Of a DNA stretch of 64,000 nucleotides, positions 1 to 11,766 are shown piece by piece. The notes under the pieces were generated by a model, which did no database searches, had not been told where the DNA came from, and worked only from the letters and a program-made list of their open reading frames with translations. Each line of letters opens with the position of its first letter. Position 1 is the stretch's first letter. The position numbers and the translations under genes are program-made. The DNA lies in assembly GCF_963678635.1 (NCBI RefSeq), contig NW_026970735.1, forward strand, positions 1 through 64,000, given 5' to 3'. This stretch comes from Symsagittifera roscoffensis. Lineage: Eukaryota; Xenacoelomorpha; Acoela; Convolutidae.

Positions 1-3000
1 CGCGTTTGTGACTGATTTTCAATTGCTTAATCTTGCCTAATGGTCGGGTTAAAGGAGTTGATCATCTGTTTGCACAAGGAAATCTGTGGTGCGTAGGAAG
101 CGGTTCAAGAAATGCTGAATTTGAATTCAAATCGGGGCAATGAAAAAAAATGGGAGTCAGTGTTTTCTGACGCTGCAGTTTTTTTTTTCATACAATTTGT
201 CCTCAGAATATTAAAACAATTAATATTGACCAGAATTGATTACTCCCATGCTGTTTAAAACTCTACAAAAAATAATTTAGAATAAATTCTGCTTTAATTT
301 TTGTATCAGAGGTAAAGCTGAGCTTCACACCATTTGCGATACAACAATTATAGAGATAGTTCTCCCTGACGCTATAAAATAGCAATTATAACTTCAAAGT
401 GTGTTACAATTGAAGATAGAAATGGAAAAACAAGCGTATGCAAAATAGATTACATAATTTGGAAACTAAGTTAAACTAAAATTAAGACTACATTTGAGTG
501 CCTGCGAGTGTTCTTTGAGGTACTATAAGTAGGCTGAAAGACCCAACCTATGTCATAGTAACTTCACAGTCAAAGCGCCTGGTCTTATCAGAGAGAATAT
601 TTCGCTGCTGTGCGGGTGGCACAAAAAGCGCAGCATTTATATTTTTTAATTAAAAAAATTGTTTACGTTTTTTTTCGTAAAAATTGTTGAAGTTGTTTGT
701 GCCAAAGAAATGATAAACTAATCATCCAAGCTATCATCATGTGCTTAAACTGTAATTTGCGGTACTGAAAAATTTGTAGAATCCAAACGAAACGGCTGTT
801 CAAAAAAGAACAGCTACTCGTTGGTCTGTAGGACAATCAGCACTTATTAATCTCGCAACAATTTCAAAATTTTTATCGAATTTTTTCCGCAAGAAAAACT
901 ATTGATTTACTTTAAACATCTGTGTATAAATATATTATTCATATGCGCTTGTGATTTATTTTTTTAATTGCCATGACAATGCTAAATGGTCGGGTTAAAG
1001 GAGTTGATCATCTGTTTGCACAAGCAAATCTGTGGTGCGTAGGAAGCGGTTTAATAAATGCTGAATTTGAATTTAAAGAGAAGACAATGAAAAAAAGGGA
1101 GTCAATGTTTTCTGACGCTGCAGTTTTTTCATACAATTCGTCCTCAGAATATTAAAACAATTAATATTGACCAGAATTGATTACTCCCATGCTGTTTAAA
1201 ACTCTACAAAAAATAATTTAGAATAAATTCTGCTTTAATTTTTGTATCAGAGGTAAAGCTGAGCTTCACACCACTTGCAATACAACAATTATAAAACGAG
1301 TTCTCCCTGACGCTATAAACTAGCAAACATAACTTCAAAGTATGTTACAATTGAAGACGGAAACGGAAAAACAAGCGTATGCAAAATAGATTACATAATT
1401 TGGAAACTAAGTTAAACTAAAATTAAGACTACATTTGAGTGCCTGCGAGTGTTCTTTGAGGTACTATAAGTAGGCTGAAAGACCCAACCTATGTCATAGT
1501 AACTTCACAGTCAAAGCGCCTGGTCTTATCACACAGGATCCACAGTAGCTGAATAAACAGCGTATGCAAAATGGACTACTTAATTTGGTAACTAAACTGA
1601 TAAAGCTAACTTCAACAAACATGAAGCTGAAAAACTATCATTAGAAAATTCATGTCGAAATGCTTTAATCATACTTAAAATGGTTTGAGTTCTAGATATA
1701 GCAAAAGTTGTAACTAGTACCCTGTAGCTAAATTTGAAATTTCTTGAAAATGAGCATGTCAGCAGCATAGCAGCATCATAAACGACTCAGCTGATTTTGT
1801 TAAACTAGTTGTTAATCCGAAAAAAGTCTATATTCTGATTTGATAACGCTTGGTAATCGCGAGCGTAATTACTATAATGAAAATTGAAGGTTTCAATACA
1901 CATGAGTTTCACTGCTTTTACGGTTTTATTTTGTATTTTTTTAAATTTTGGCAATTTTTCATTTAATGCTTTCATGCTCTTGGTATTCATTATGAACAAT
2001 CATGTTTACTCGTTTGTCAAAAACATTTGCGCCTTGTCATTCAATGGATTGAACAGAACTGTTGCAGGCAAATGCAACAGGATGGATGCAAAAAAGACAA
2101 AATATAACAGAATAAAGATCCTCATCAGAACTCAGAGTCTGAAAAATTATTAAATACAATATACACAGATGCCTGTTTTCACGTCACTGATTTATTTCAA
2201 AGTGATCTTCAATTTTTGAATTGTCGTTGAAAGGAATTTATTTTAATACTACATTTGATTGCCTACGAACGTTCTTTGAGGTGTTATAAGCAGGTTGAAA
2301 GACATCATAGTAGCCTCCTAGTCTACGCGCGTGGTCTTAACAAAGAGAAAAATCAGCTGCTCTATATTGAACTTTAATTAAATTCAAAAAAAAACTGATC
2401 ATAAGTTTTTTTTTCAAATAAATTGTTCAAGGTATTAGTGCAAAGAAATGCTAAACTAATAATCAAAAAGTATCTTCTTGTGCTTAAATTGTAACTTAAA
2501 AAACCTTTTTCAAAATCTATTTGGTAAAAACAAGCTTCTGAATGATTTTTAGAATCCAAATAAAACAGGACTTCCAAACAAATAGCTACTCGTAAGTCTG
2601 TAGGACAATCGGCTTTTGCTAGTCTCGCAACAATCTCAAAAAAAAGCTATCGAAATTTTTCCGCAAGGAAGATTCATGAAATATTTTAAGCCTGTATATA
2701 CATAAATAGTGCTTATGTGCTTATGCATTTGTGATTTCTTTTCAACTGCCATGAACTTGCTAAACATCAAGAAGTTTATCGTCTGTTTGCCCAAACAAGT
2801 ATGTGGTGCGTAGGAAGAGGAAATGCTAAAATTTAATTTAAAAATGGATGTTCAATGAAAAAAATGGGAGACAGTGTCTTCCGACCCTGCTGCTATGTTC
2901 ATACAGTTCGCCCTCAAACTATTAAATTTCAATATCTTTGACTGAAAGTGATTACTCCCATGATGCTCAAAAGTCAAAGGAAAAATTTTTTATCTGATAA

Positions 3001-6000
3001 TTTTTGCTTTAAATTTAGTAGCAAAGATAAAGCTGAGCTTCGCACTACTTGCAAAACATAGGATGAGTTCTGCCTGATGCTATAGATTAGCAAACATAAC
3101 TTTGAACTATGTTACAACTTCTTCTTTGAATTTATTTAGGTTTTCGAAAAAGTTCACGATGGAGTTGAAGTTGCGTATTCAAAAAATTGATGCCAGTGTC
3201 TTATTGATCTTAAAAGTTTTCCCGGACATTTGGAGGAAAAAAAATGGTAAGCTTGACAACAGTCTAAAATGACGAGATCCAATAAGCTGAAGAACAACCA
3301 AAAAACTTGTCAAATAACATTTTGGAAAATTTTTGAGTAGCTCCCACGCAGGATCCAAGGTAGCAATATAAATAACGTATGCAAAGTAGACTACATAAAT
3401 TGTAGACTAAAATGACAAAGCTTGCATGGATAAGCATGAAGCCGTAAAACTATCAGTAGAAAAACCATGTCAAAACTCTCTTATCATAGATATAAGGATG
3501 TGAGTTCTAGTTACAGCATGAGAAATAACTAGTACCCTGTAGCTTAATTTGAATCTTCAGGAAATTGAAACAGTCAGCAGCATAGCAGCATCATAAATTG
3601 TTCAGCTGATTTTGTAAAACTTATTGTTAAACCGAAAAAAGAATACATTCTGATTTCGTAACGCTTGTTAATTGCACGCGTAATTACTATAATGATAATT
3701 GAAGGGTTGAAAAAACTTGATTTGATTGCATTTACGATTTTTACTTAATTTATTTTGAATCATTTCGGCAATTTCTATTTAAAGCTTTCAGTGACCAACC
3801 TTGTTTTTATGACCAACCTTGTTTATTTGTTTCTCATGCCTTGTCATTCAATGGGTTGAACAGAACTGTTGCAGGCAAATGCAGAAGGATGGTTGCAAAA
3901 AAACATATAACAGATTTTGACAAGTAATTGAGAACAACAAACACGGACGGCGGTTTTTGATGTCAATGAATTCATTTTGGATTTTTTTTTCAAGATCTGA
4001 GTTTTTGTTGAAAGGAATTTATGTTAAGACTACATTTGAGTGCCTGCGAGTGTTCTTTGAGGTATTATAAGTAGGCTGAAAGACCCAACCTATGTCGTAG
4101 TAACTTCACAGTCAAAGCGCCTGGTCTTATCAGAGAGAAAAATCAGCTGCAGTGCAAGTGGCACAAAAACCGCAGACATTTATTTTATTTAATATTAAAA
4201 AATTGATTATATTTTTTTTCAGAAAAATTGTTGAAGTTATTCGTGCCAAGGAAATTAAAAACTAATCATCAAAAACTATCATCGTGTGCTTAAACTGTAA
4301 TTTGGGCTACTGAAAAATTTGTAGAATCCAAACGAAACGGCTGTTCAAAAAAGAACAGCTACTCGTTGGTCTTTAGGCCAATCAGCCCTTATTAATCTCG
4401 CAACAATTTCAAATTTTCTACGAATTTTTTCCGCGAGAAAAATTCATGATTTACTTCAAACATCTGAGTATAAACATATAATTCATATGCGCTTGTTATT
4501 TATTTTCAATTGCCATGACAATGCTAAATGGTCGGGTTGAAGGAGTTGATCATCTGTTTGCACAAGCAAATCTGTGGTGCGAACGAAGCGGTTTAGGAAT
4601 TGCTAAATTTGAATTTAAAAGGAGGCAATGAAAAAAATGGGTGTCAGTGTACATAATTTGGTAACTAAAGTAATAGATCTTACGTCAACAAACATGAAGC
4701 TGAAAAACTATCAGTAGAAAAACCATGTCGAAATGCTTTAATCATACATTTAATTGGTTGAGTTCTAGATAAAGCATATGTAGTAACTAGTACCCTGTAG
4801 CTAAGTTCGCATTTTCATGAAAATGATTTTATCAGCAGCATAGCAGCATCATAAATGACTCAGCTGATTTTGTTAAACTAGTTGTTGATCCGAAAAAAGT
4901 CTATATTCTGATTTCATAACGCTTGCTACTCCATAACGAATTTATTTAGGTTTTTCAAAAACGTCCTGATGGAGGTGCCACTGTCCTACTGATCTCAAAA
5001 GTACTGCAGGACATTTAAGGGAAAAACACCGGGAAATTAGCCATCAGTATCCAAACCGAGATCCAATAAACTGATTAGCAGCCAAAAACCTTGTCAAATA
5101 ACATATTGGAAAGAATTTCATGTAACTCCCACACAGGATCCACGGTAGCTATATAAATAGCGTATGCAAAGTAGACTAAATAATTTGAAAACTAAAGTGA
5201 CAAAGCTTGCGTGGATAAGCATGAAGCCGTAAAACTATCAGTAGAAAAACCATGTCAAAACTCTCTTATCATAGATACAAGGATGTGAGTTCTAGGTACA
5301 GCATGAGTGGTAACTAGTACCCGGTAGCTTAATTTGAATCTTCAGCAAAAAAGACAGTCAGCAGCATAATAGCATTATAAATGGTTCAGCTAATTTTGTA
5401 AAACTTTTTGTCAAACGGAAAAAAGAATACATTTTGATTTCGTAACGCTTGTTAATCTCAAGCGTAATTACTATAATGATAACTGAAGGATTTTAAAAAA
5501 TTTGATTTGATTGCATTTACAGTTTTTTTATATTTATTTTGAATCGTTTTGGCAATTTTTAATTTAAGCTTTCAGTGACCAACCTTGTTTTGATGACCAA
5601 CCTTGTCTATTCGTTTCTCTTGCCTTGTCATTCAATGGGTTGAACAGAACTGTTGCGGGCAAATGCAGAAGGATGGTTGCAAAAAAAAACAAAATATAAC
5701 AGATTAAAGATCCTCATCAGATTTTAGATTTTGATAAGTTATTGAGAACAACAAACACGGACGCCGGTTTTTCATGTCAAATAATTAATTTTTCAATTTT
5801 TTTTCAATTTCTGAGTTTTTGTTGAAAGGAATTTATTTTAAGACTACTTTTGAGTGCCTGCGAGTGTTCTTTGAGGTATTATAATTAGGCTGAAAGACCC
5901 AACCTATATCATAGTAACTTCACAGTCAAAGCGCCTGGTCTTATCAGAGAGAAAATTCAGCCGCTGTGCAAGTGGTACAAAAAGCGCAGACATTTATTTT

Positions 6001-6113
6001 ATTTAATTTTAAAAAAATTGATAATATATATTTTTTCAGAAACATTGTTGAAGTTGTTCGTGCCAAAGAGATGACAAACTAATCATCAAAACTATCATCA
6101 CGTGCTTAAACTG
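1..6113 (+). repeat. Complex satellite array, left part
   Basis: Direct repeats of a long AT-rich unit. The landmark TGCCATGACAATGCTAAATG, or a degenerate form, starts near 35, 969, 2747 and 4511. Units therefore measure about 934, 1778 and 1764 bp, and the fourth is interrupted by the retroelement at 6114. Recurrent blocks inside a unit include GATTACTCCCATGCTG, a GAGCTTCACACC block, GATCCACGGTAGCTATAT, CAGCAGCATAGCAGCATC, a short hairpin (ACGCTTG-loop-CAAGCGT type), TGCCTTGTCATTCAATGG, GTGCCTGCGAGTGTTCTTTG and GCGCCTGGTCTTATC. The 0.94-kb units lack the central part. The array already runs at base 1, so its left edge is outside the window. The short ORFs here, such as 973-1155, change length between copies, so I do not treat them as genes. 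Confidence 0.9.
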
Positions 6114-6275
6114 TTTTTTTAGAGAAGCCAAAAATTGTTCAATAATTTAATTAATAAACTGCACCCCTAAGCATTAATATTAGATAGCACCCCTATCCCG
6201 TAAAAATGCATGGTGACAAAAATATAGTTAAATACGAAGTTTTGTTGGAAGTTTGAAAGAGAGTCTTAGCTACGA

Positions 6276-6917
6276 TCAATTTTCGTCCTGAGCTTTATCC
6301 AGGGAGGACGAGAATGGCGCCTCCGGAGGAGTTAAGTGCGAACGGTCCCGAATGAGAGGTCGCCGTTTAGGTGACTGTGACGATGGTTGCGCACTTGTGG
6401 TAGGCAATATGTTGGCTTCAATTTCCGGCGACTTTTCTTCTTCTACCCATTTGACAGAGTGGCGTAATGGGTCGCCAAAGAATTTTGGGGCCCTTTTGTT
6501 TCGAGATGAAGTACGAGTTCCCTCTGAATCATCCGTAGCCATTTGAGCTGGGATAGAGAGAGATGGGAGCGACGAATATGGGTCTGCTTGAGCACTCTTC
6601 CCTGGAAGAACTGGACCCTCGGAGTCGATGACGTCAAGTGGTAGCTGATGTGGAGCCGGAGCCAAAGTTGTAGGACTGTGAAACAGAGTTGTAGGGACAA
6701 CAGGCTGAGTGGTGGGCGGAAGAGACACACTAGTATCTATTGAAGACTGGCCCGGTGTGAGGAATGAGTTGCCAAACGTGACAGGCAGTGATTCGTTATG
6801 CAATCGTATTTGTTTCTCCATTGGAGTAGATATCCGAGTTTCGTGCGAAGCGTGATGGTCGGGAGGACTCTCATTGGACGAATCAACGGTAAGGTCCACC
6901 ACCGCCGGTAGCGACAC
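6276..6917 (-). pseudogene. C-terminal tail of gypsy-type pol, out of frame
   Basis: An ORF of 213 codons, rich in Ser, Pro and Thr and without a recognisable catalytic domain. Near its end it has a basic stretch (TSSRNKRAPKFFGD) resembling the tail found after the integrase core in many gypsy polyproteins. It lies just downstream of the integrase ORF that ends at 7025 but in another frame, with about 100 bp between. I read it as the end of the same polyprotein displaced by a frameshift. A separate third ORF of the element is the alternative; no signal peptide or membrane segment supports an envelope. Confidence 0.55.
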
Positions 6918-7024
6918 TCACGTGTTAGCTGGCCGTTTTTCAAGCAACGTCGGATGAGATGCGCGAGTAACAGGTTTCATCCCTCCACTTTTTGATGACG
7001 TGCGGGAAGATTGAAGACGACCAC

Positions 7025-8425
7025 CTAGTGTTGCTGAAAAGGCATTATTGAAGTTAGGCTTAAGGCAGACATGGTTGTTTTGATAAACTTTTCCCTTGTC
7101 AGTAACATGGTGTGATCGGTGATGCGAGTAATTTTGAATTTCGCAAGCTTAAAAAGAGGTTTGCCAGACTGACGATCTATAATTTTTCTAAACACTCTCA
7201 CACAGTTAGGATCGGATAAAAGGAGTTTTTCTAGTTTACTTGTTTTGGACTGCCGACGGGGTTGAAGTGTCGGTAAACGACGAACAGTATCCGGAGCCCC
7301 TGGAGGCGTATTAGCTGATCGGTCTTCCGCGAAGCATAGCGTTTTGCGAGAAAGGCCTGTTTTTGATGACTGGGCCAAATCCGAATGGCGACTCGACAGC
7401 TCCTGTAGAACCCGCTTTCCCCCATCTGGCGGGAGATTCCTCTTCTGTTGTGTCCAGTTATTAGCCGCCCGGGCGAGATCAGCTAGCGCTTTGTACGGTT
7501 CACTCTCAGCAATGTTTCCCTCTAGTGAGAACATTGGGTTGAAGCGCGGAGTAATCTGAGGATTGAGACTGCCCCTTGGCACCACTTTGACACGATCCCG
7601 ACTATAGTCCTGACTGGCAATTTGGTCCGGCGTTAAGAGATTGCGTTCGAGTCCTTGTGCTGAAGAATCAGAATTAACTATATTAAGAAAAGCTTGTGAC
7701 CATTCAGTATTGGGCTTACGTCCGAAGTGCATTTCAAATGGTGACTTCTTAAGTGTAGAATGATTATTTTTACGAATATCTTCTATTATTCGATGAAGTA
7801 CTTCTTTAAAATTACCGAAATTAGGGTCCAGTTGTTCAGTGCCTAACTTGCGTTTTATAGTCTGTATCATACGTTCAACGAGACCGGAGCCTCGATGGTC
7901 TCCGACTGGAGAAAGGATATGTTTGATGCCTTTACTAGAACAAAATTGTTGTACCATGTCGTTCTTAAACCCAGAGCCAAGATCAGTCCTGATAGAATGA
8001 GGTAACCCATGGATTCGGATATAAGATTCAAGAAATTTTGTAACCTTTTTAGCCCCAGTAGTTTTAGTGATAAGTACAGAAGGAAATTTCGAGAAGCGAT
8101 CGATGGCTACTAAGAGGAATATTTTCACGAATTTGTCATCCAAAATAGGACCAGCAAAATCTAACTGCAACTCCTGATTTGGCCCCGTCAACTGGGGCAA
8201 AGATTGTGCGGAATGGAAAGTTTTAACGGGCTTTAGGTTCTTAGCATACGGTGTGCACTCGCGGCACTTCTCGCAGGTGTCGACTATCTGCCGGTTCAAG
8301 AACGGCCACCAAATATACTCTGAGGCTGACATCATGGCCTCTTGGCCAGGGTGCGACCGATGAAGGCGGGCAAGGACGGCTGGTCTCAAAACTTCTGGGA
8401 TGGCCAGTTTGTTGTCAATTATCAC
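7025..8425 (-). pseudogene. Integrase segment of gypsy-type pol
   Basis: 466 codons. The start holds an integrase zinc-binding region of H2C2 type (HRSH followed by CEKCREC, about residues 22-57). Then comes an rve core with the catalytic triad in LDFAGP, RTDLGSGF and GLVER, the spacing expected for a D,D-35-E integrase. A long charged region follows. In the parent element this would insert the cDNA into chromosomes. The ORF is in the same frame as the RNase H ORF upstream and separated from it by a single TAA at 8459-8461, so the break is one point mutation rather than a separate gene. The copy is probably inactive. Confidence 0.85.
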
Positions 8426-8458
8426 ACAGTTGTTGACGACCGCTGCCTTGGGCCAAAA

Positions 8459-9913
8459 TTAGGCCATGTAAGATCCGAGTTTGTTAAAACTGGAAACGTC
8501 TTTGCTGTTAATAGCTCGTTTCATCGGGCCCAAAAATCGGTCTTCCTCCGTAAGCTCGGCTAGAAGGTCCGCGTCGAATAAGCCTGGTAGTCCCACAATT
8601 TCTTTCCTTGACTTTGATACAATAGGTTTTCCACCATTGATTGCGTACACACCAACTTTATCAGCAAGTTGGATTCTCCGCGGTCTTGATAATCGGCACT
8701 TTTTTATAGCTTCTAAAAGCTGGTTGTGTCCCTCCCTTCTAGAGGCAGTTCTAGCAGCCACAAATCGAGTCTTCGCAAAACGCTCTCCTGTCCGATTACG
8801 TTGGCGCACCTGGTCCAGGCAATAAATTCGTCCTACTTGACGAGATCTTACTGAAGGGCGCGGGCTAAGCCGACGAAAGTTAGGGGAACTCAAGGTGAAG
8901 TTTTCGACAAAAGAGAGAAGTTCTGCTTGATCCTCCATAGAACTGTGTGTTGGATGTGATTTCGTAAGGTTAGTTGATTGAGTTATTGGTTTGTCGTTAG
9001 TATGTTGAAGAGCAGAATGTGGTAATGCAGTAGGATGGGAACCAATAGGATCAGATGGATTCATGTTGTAGTTGATAGATGAGTGAGATAAAAGAGATTG
9101 ATTTGAGTTAGAAAAAGATGAGAAGGAATATTTGCAACTATCTTTGAATAATTCAGGTCGGAGACAATGATTCCAGACAAGCGAATTTGGTTTACGATTA
9201 TTAATTAGCATACCGGTTTCTGATTGGTCGATTGCGTAACAACATGGCTTAACGCCCTCACTCGGTGAGAGGCCGCACGCGCGAATTTGCATAACGTGAT
9301 TTGATTGGTCGAGAAAACAGTTTGATTTCAGAGTTTGAGGCACAACGACCTCTTGCGACTGGGAACATATTATACTAGCCGAATCAAGTATATTGAATGT
9401 ATTAATAAATGATAAGGCCGAATTAAAAGCCTCAATAGACTTTACAACAAAAAGTTCATCATAAATTGATGGCGCTGGAGCTGAAAAGGTTGGATGTCGA
9501 GAAAGGTAGTCCACAATGCCTAACGTAACCCCAGGCACGTGAATAACTTCAAAGTCAAAGGGTAGTAACCAGTCCGCCCAACGTGAAAGGCGCGACTGAT
9601 AGGATTTGTTTTTATAATTTTCGCTTAGCGCCGAAATGATGGCTTTGTGGTCGGTTAATACTTGAAAACGATTTCCCAACAAATAAGTACGAAAATGTTC
9701 GCACGCCCAAACGATCGCCAACAATTCAAGTTCATTCGTACTATATTTTGATTCAGCATTATTTAGGAAGCGTGAGGCAAACGCAGTTGGAGCCCAAACC
9801 CCTTGCTCGATCTCCTGTTCCAAACAGGCTCCTAACCCGTTATGACTAGCGTCACATTTTACCCGAGATTTTTTTGAAGAATCATAATGGAATAAGTTGG
9901 GAATGTTAGCCAA
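8459..9913 (-). pseudogene. RNase H segment of gypsy-type pol
   Basis: 484 codons in the same frame as the reverse transcriptase ORF before it. The N-terminal part matches the RNase H of gypsy elements: VKCDASHNGLGACLEQ with its acidic residue, then STNELELLAIVWACEHF and LTDHKAI with two more acids, then the DYLSRHP end. After it comes about 300 residues of Ser/Asn-rich linker without a domain I recognise, reaching the integrase zinc region. A single TAG (9968-9970) separates it from the RT ORF. The stretch is otherwise open, which suggests that the insertion is fairly young. Confidence 0.85.
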
Positions 9914-9967
9914 CAGGTTTATAATACTCTTGAAGGCATTATCTTGTTCCTCCCCCCAACGGAAAGA

Positions 9968-11197
9968 CTAATTTTTGCATGCCTTTAAAGATTCTCGAAA
10001 ATGAACGGTATAGGTGTGTAGGTCAGGTAGGAATCGTTGCAAATGATTTAACGTCCCCATAAACGAGCGGAGCTGCTTAAAAGTTTTGGGGGGTTTCAGT
10101 GATCGGACCGCATCAATCTTTGAAAATTTCGGAGAGTAACCGTGCTCATTTATAACGTAACCTAACCAAGTTAGCTGGTTTACTGAGAACTCGCACTTAC
10201 TGAATTTCAATGCCCAGCCTTCTGCGTCGAGTCGCTGCATCACTCTCTCGACCAACTTATTGTGATCTTGGACATCTCCCTTCGTGACTACTAGGATGTC
10301 GTCCAAGTAACAGATTACACCTTCTAATCCGTGCAAGGTACAATCGATCGCCTTTTGAAAATCAGTTGGCATGTCAGTCAACCCATAGAACCCTGTCTTA
10401 AATCGATAAGTCCCCGTAGCATCTCCACACAAAATAGTGAAATTACAGTGACTGCTGGTAAATGATGACAACGGCAGCTGACTGAAGGCATATTTCAAGT
10501 CTAACGAGGTGAACCAGACGGTGCCAGGTACGTCTTTAGTGATTATTTGGGCCACCGAATCAACAAGTTCGTGAATCTTTGGCATCTGGTATTTATTCTT
10601 CCAGATTTGCGCGTTCATCGGTTTAGCGTTTAAGGCGAGTTTTATCGAGCCGTCCTTCTTGGCGGTTAGTACGATGGGCGCTATGAAATAATCAGTTGTA
10701 TATTTATCCAATTTCTCAATGTGACCTTGTTTTACCAATTGTTTGATCTCTTTAGCGACTCTATCCTGGATGTGAATTGGGACTCTACGTCCCTTCACTT
10801 GACGCGGTACCAAAAGATACTTGAAATTTGTAAACACTTTGTGGTTCTTTGATCTTCCTAATCGATTAAACACATGCGCGTATTTTTTGGCGAAGAAAGA
10901 ACTCCAATAATCAGAGATAGGATCTTGGCTCTGAACTTCAAGTTGCTGTACGTGTTCGGCCCTCAGTTGGGTGGTCACTAAACCCAGTTGGTCTTGCAGA
11001 TCTAGACCCAACAGATTTCTTGTTCGGTTCTCAGAGACAAGGAAACAAGCCTCTTCCACTTTCCAACCACTAGACGAGATCGGGAGACAAACTGAGCCAA
11101 GGAGGCGAATCGGTTTTTTATTGTAATCGACATAAAGAGGTACCGTGCCACATCTCGAAATTGGAAAGACGGGTTGCGTTATAATATTAAATCGCAA
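9968..11197 (-). pseudogene. Reverse transcriptase segment of gypsy-type pol
   Basis: 409 codons covering the end of the protease region and the RT palm and fingers. Recognisable blocks are the KKDGSIKLALNAKPMN region, SLDLKYAFSQLPL with the first catalytic Asp, FKTGFYGLTDMPTDFQKAID, and the YLDDILV box with the catalytic Asp pair, followed by the WLGYVINEHGYSPKFSKIDA thumb. Its frame differs by one from the gag/protease ORF that overlaps it at 11179-11197, so either a programmed frameshift or a mutation separates them. The gene ends at a TAG just before the RNase H domain. Confidence 0.87.
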
Positions 11198-11766
11198 GTA
11201 CGTTTATTAATAAATGAGACCGGACTTCCAGTGTCGATAGTTGAATAGAAAAAACTCAATCCCGTACGCAGTTGGATACTGAGACTTCTTGGTTTTCCCT
11301 TGTTTGATCTGAGGAGCTCAATGCTATCTATCTGAACAGCACTTTCTAGCTGTAACACACTGTATTCGGGTTGGCTATCATAATCTGCATCTATAAAGTT
11401 GCAATCGATTGAGGGGTCTGTCACTGCCTCACTATCATCGACCAAATTGACACGCCGTCTTGATGAATTACAACATTTGGCAAAGTGATCTCGTTTTTTG
11501 CAAAGATTGCATGTAACCTCTCGAGCGGGACACGAATTTCTGTGTTCCAGGCTAAAAGGATTGCCACAGAAATAGCATGCTTTGTTGCTTTTGTTACTTT
11601 GTGTGTTTTGTCGATTATAGTTGTTCTGAGGAGTATTCCGCTTTCCTCTAGATGACTGTATCGAGAAAGTGGGCTCTTGTTTTACCTTGATGCCGGTAAC
11701 CTGGTTATGCGGGAGTAGTTTTTGGAACTGGGCCGACGTGCTAGCTCCCTTTTCACACTCCAGGAG
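11179..11766 (-). pseudogene. Gag C-terminus with zinc knuckles plus aspartic protease start
   Basis: The reading frame is open from the truncation point near 11766 down to a stop at 11179. Around 11480-11590 it encodes two Cys/His knuckles: an atypical CX2CX7HX3C (starting CYFCGN) and a canonical CX2CX4HX4C (CNLCKKRDHFAKCC). These are nucleic-acid-binding motifs of Gag nucleocapsid. Further on is a retropepsin active site (DTGSPVSF, near 11240). Gag and protease share one frame here while RT lies in the next. The amino-terminal part of Gag is missing because the element is truncated. Confidence 0.8.

Larger units (their letters stand above)
6114..11766 (-). mobile_element. Ty3/gypsy-type retrotransposon copy, 5'-truncated, no LTRs
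   Basis: Minus-strand gag (C-terminal end only), protease, reverse transcriptase, RNase H and integrase segments in gypsy order. The flanking satellite reads through: the left flank stops after CTTAAACTG at 6113 and the right flank resumes at CTACTGAAAAA near 11767; uninterrupted units have only TAATTTGGG between these points. No direct repeat resembling LTRs is visible at either end, the gag start is missing, and the 3' end carries a run of seven A on the element strand (6114-6120 as T). This looks like a truncated copy inserted without its own integrase, perhaps by target-primed reverse transcription, although the A-run is short. About 160 bp of 3' non-coding sequence (6114-6275) follow the last ORF. 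Confidence 0.85.

Noticed and set aside
973-1155. Small ORF starting MTMLNGRVKGVDHLFAQ, present in several satellite units (also 13519-13701)
   Set aside because: The start is repeated because the DNA is repeated; its length and ending differ in every unit and no codon-level conservation is visible.
6276-6917. Envelope gene of the first gypsy copy
   Set aside because: No signal peptide, no membrane span, no glycosylation pattern of note; better as a pol tail.
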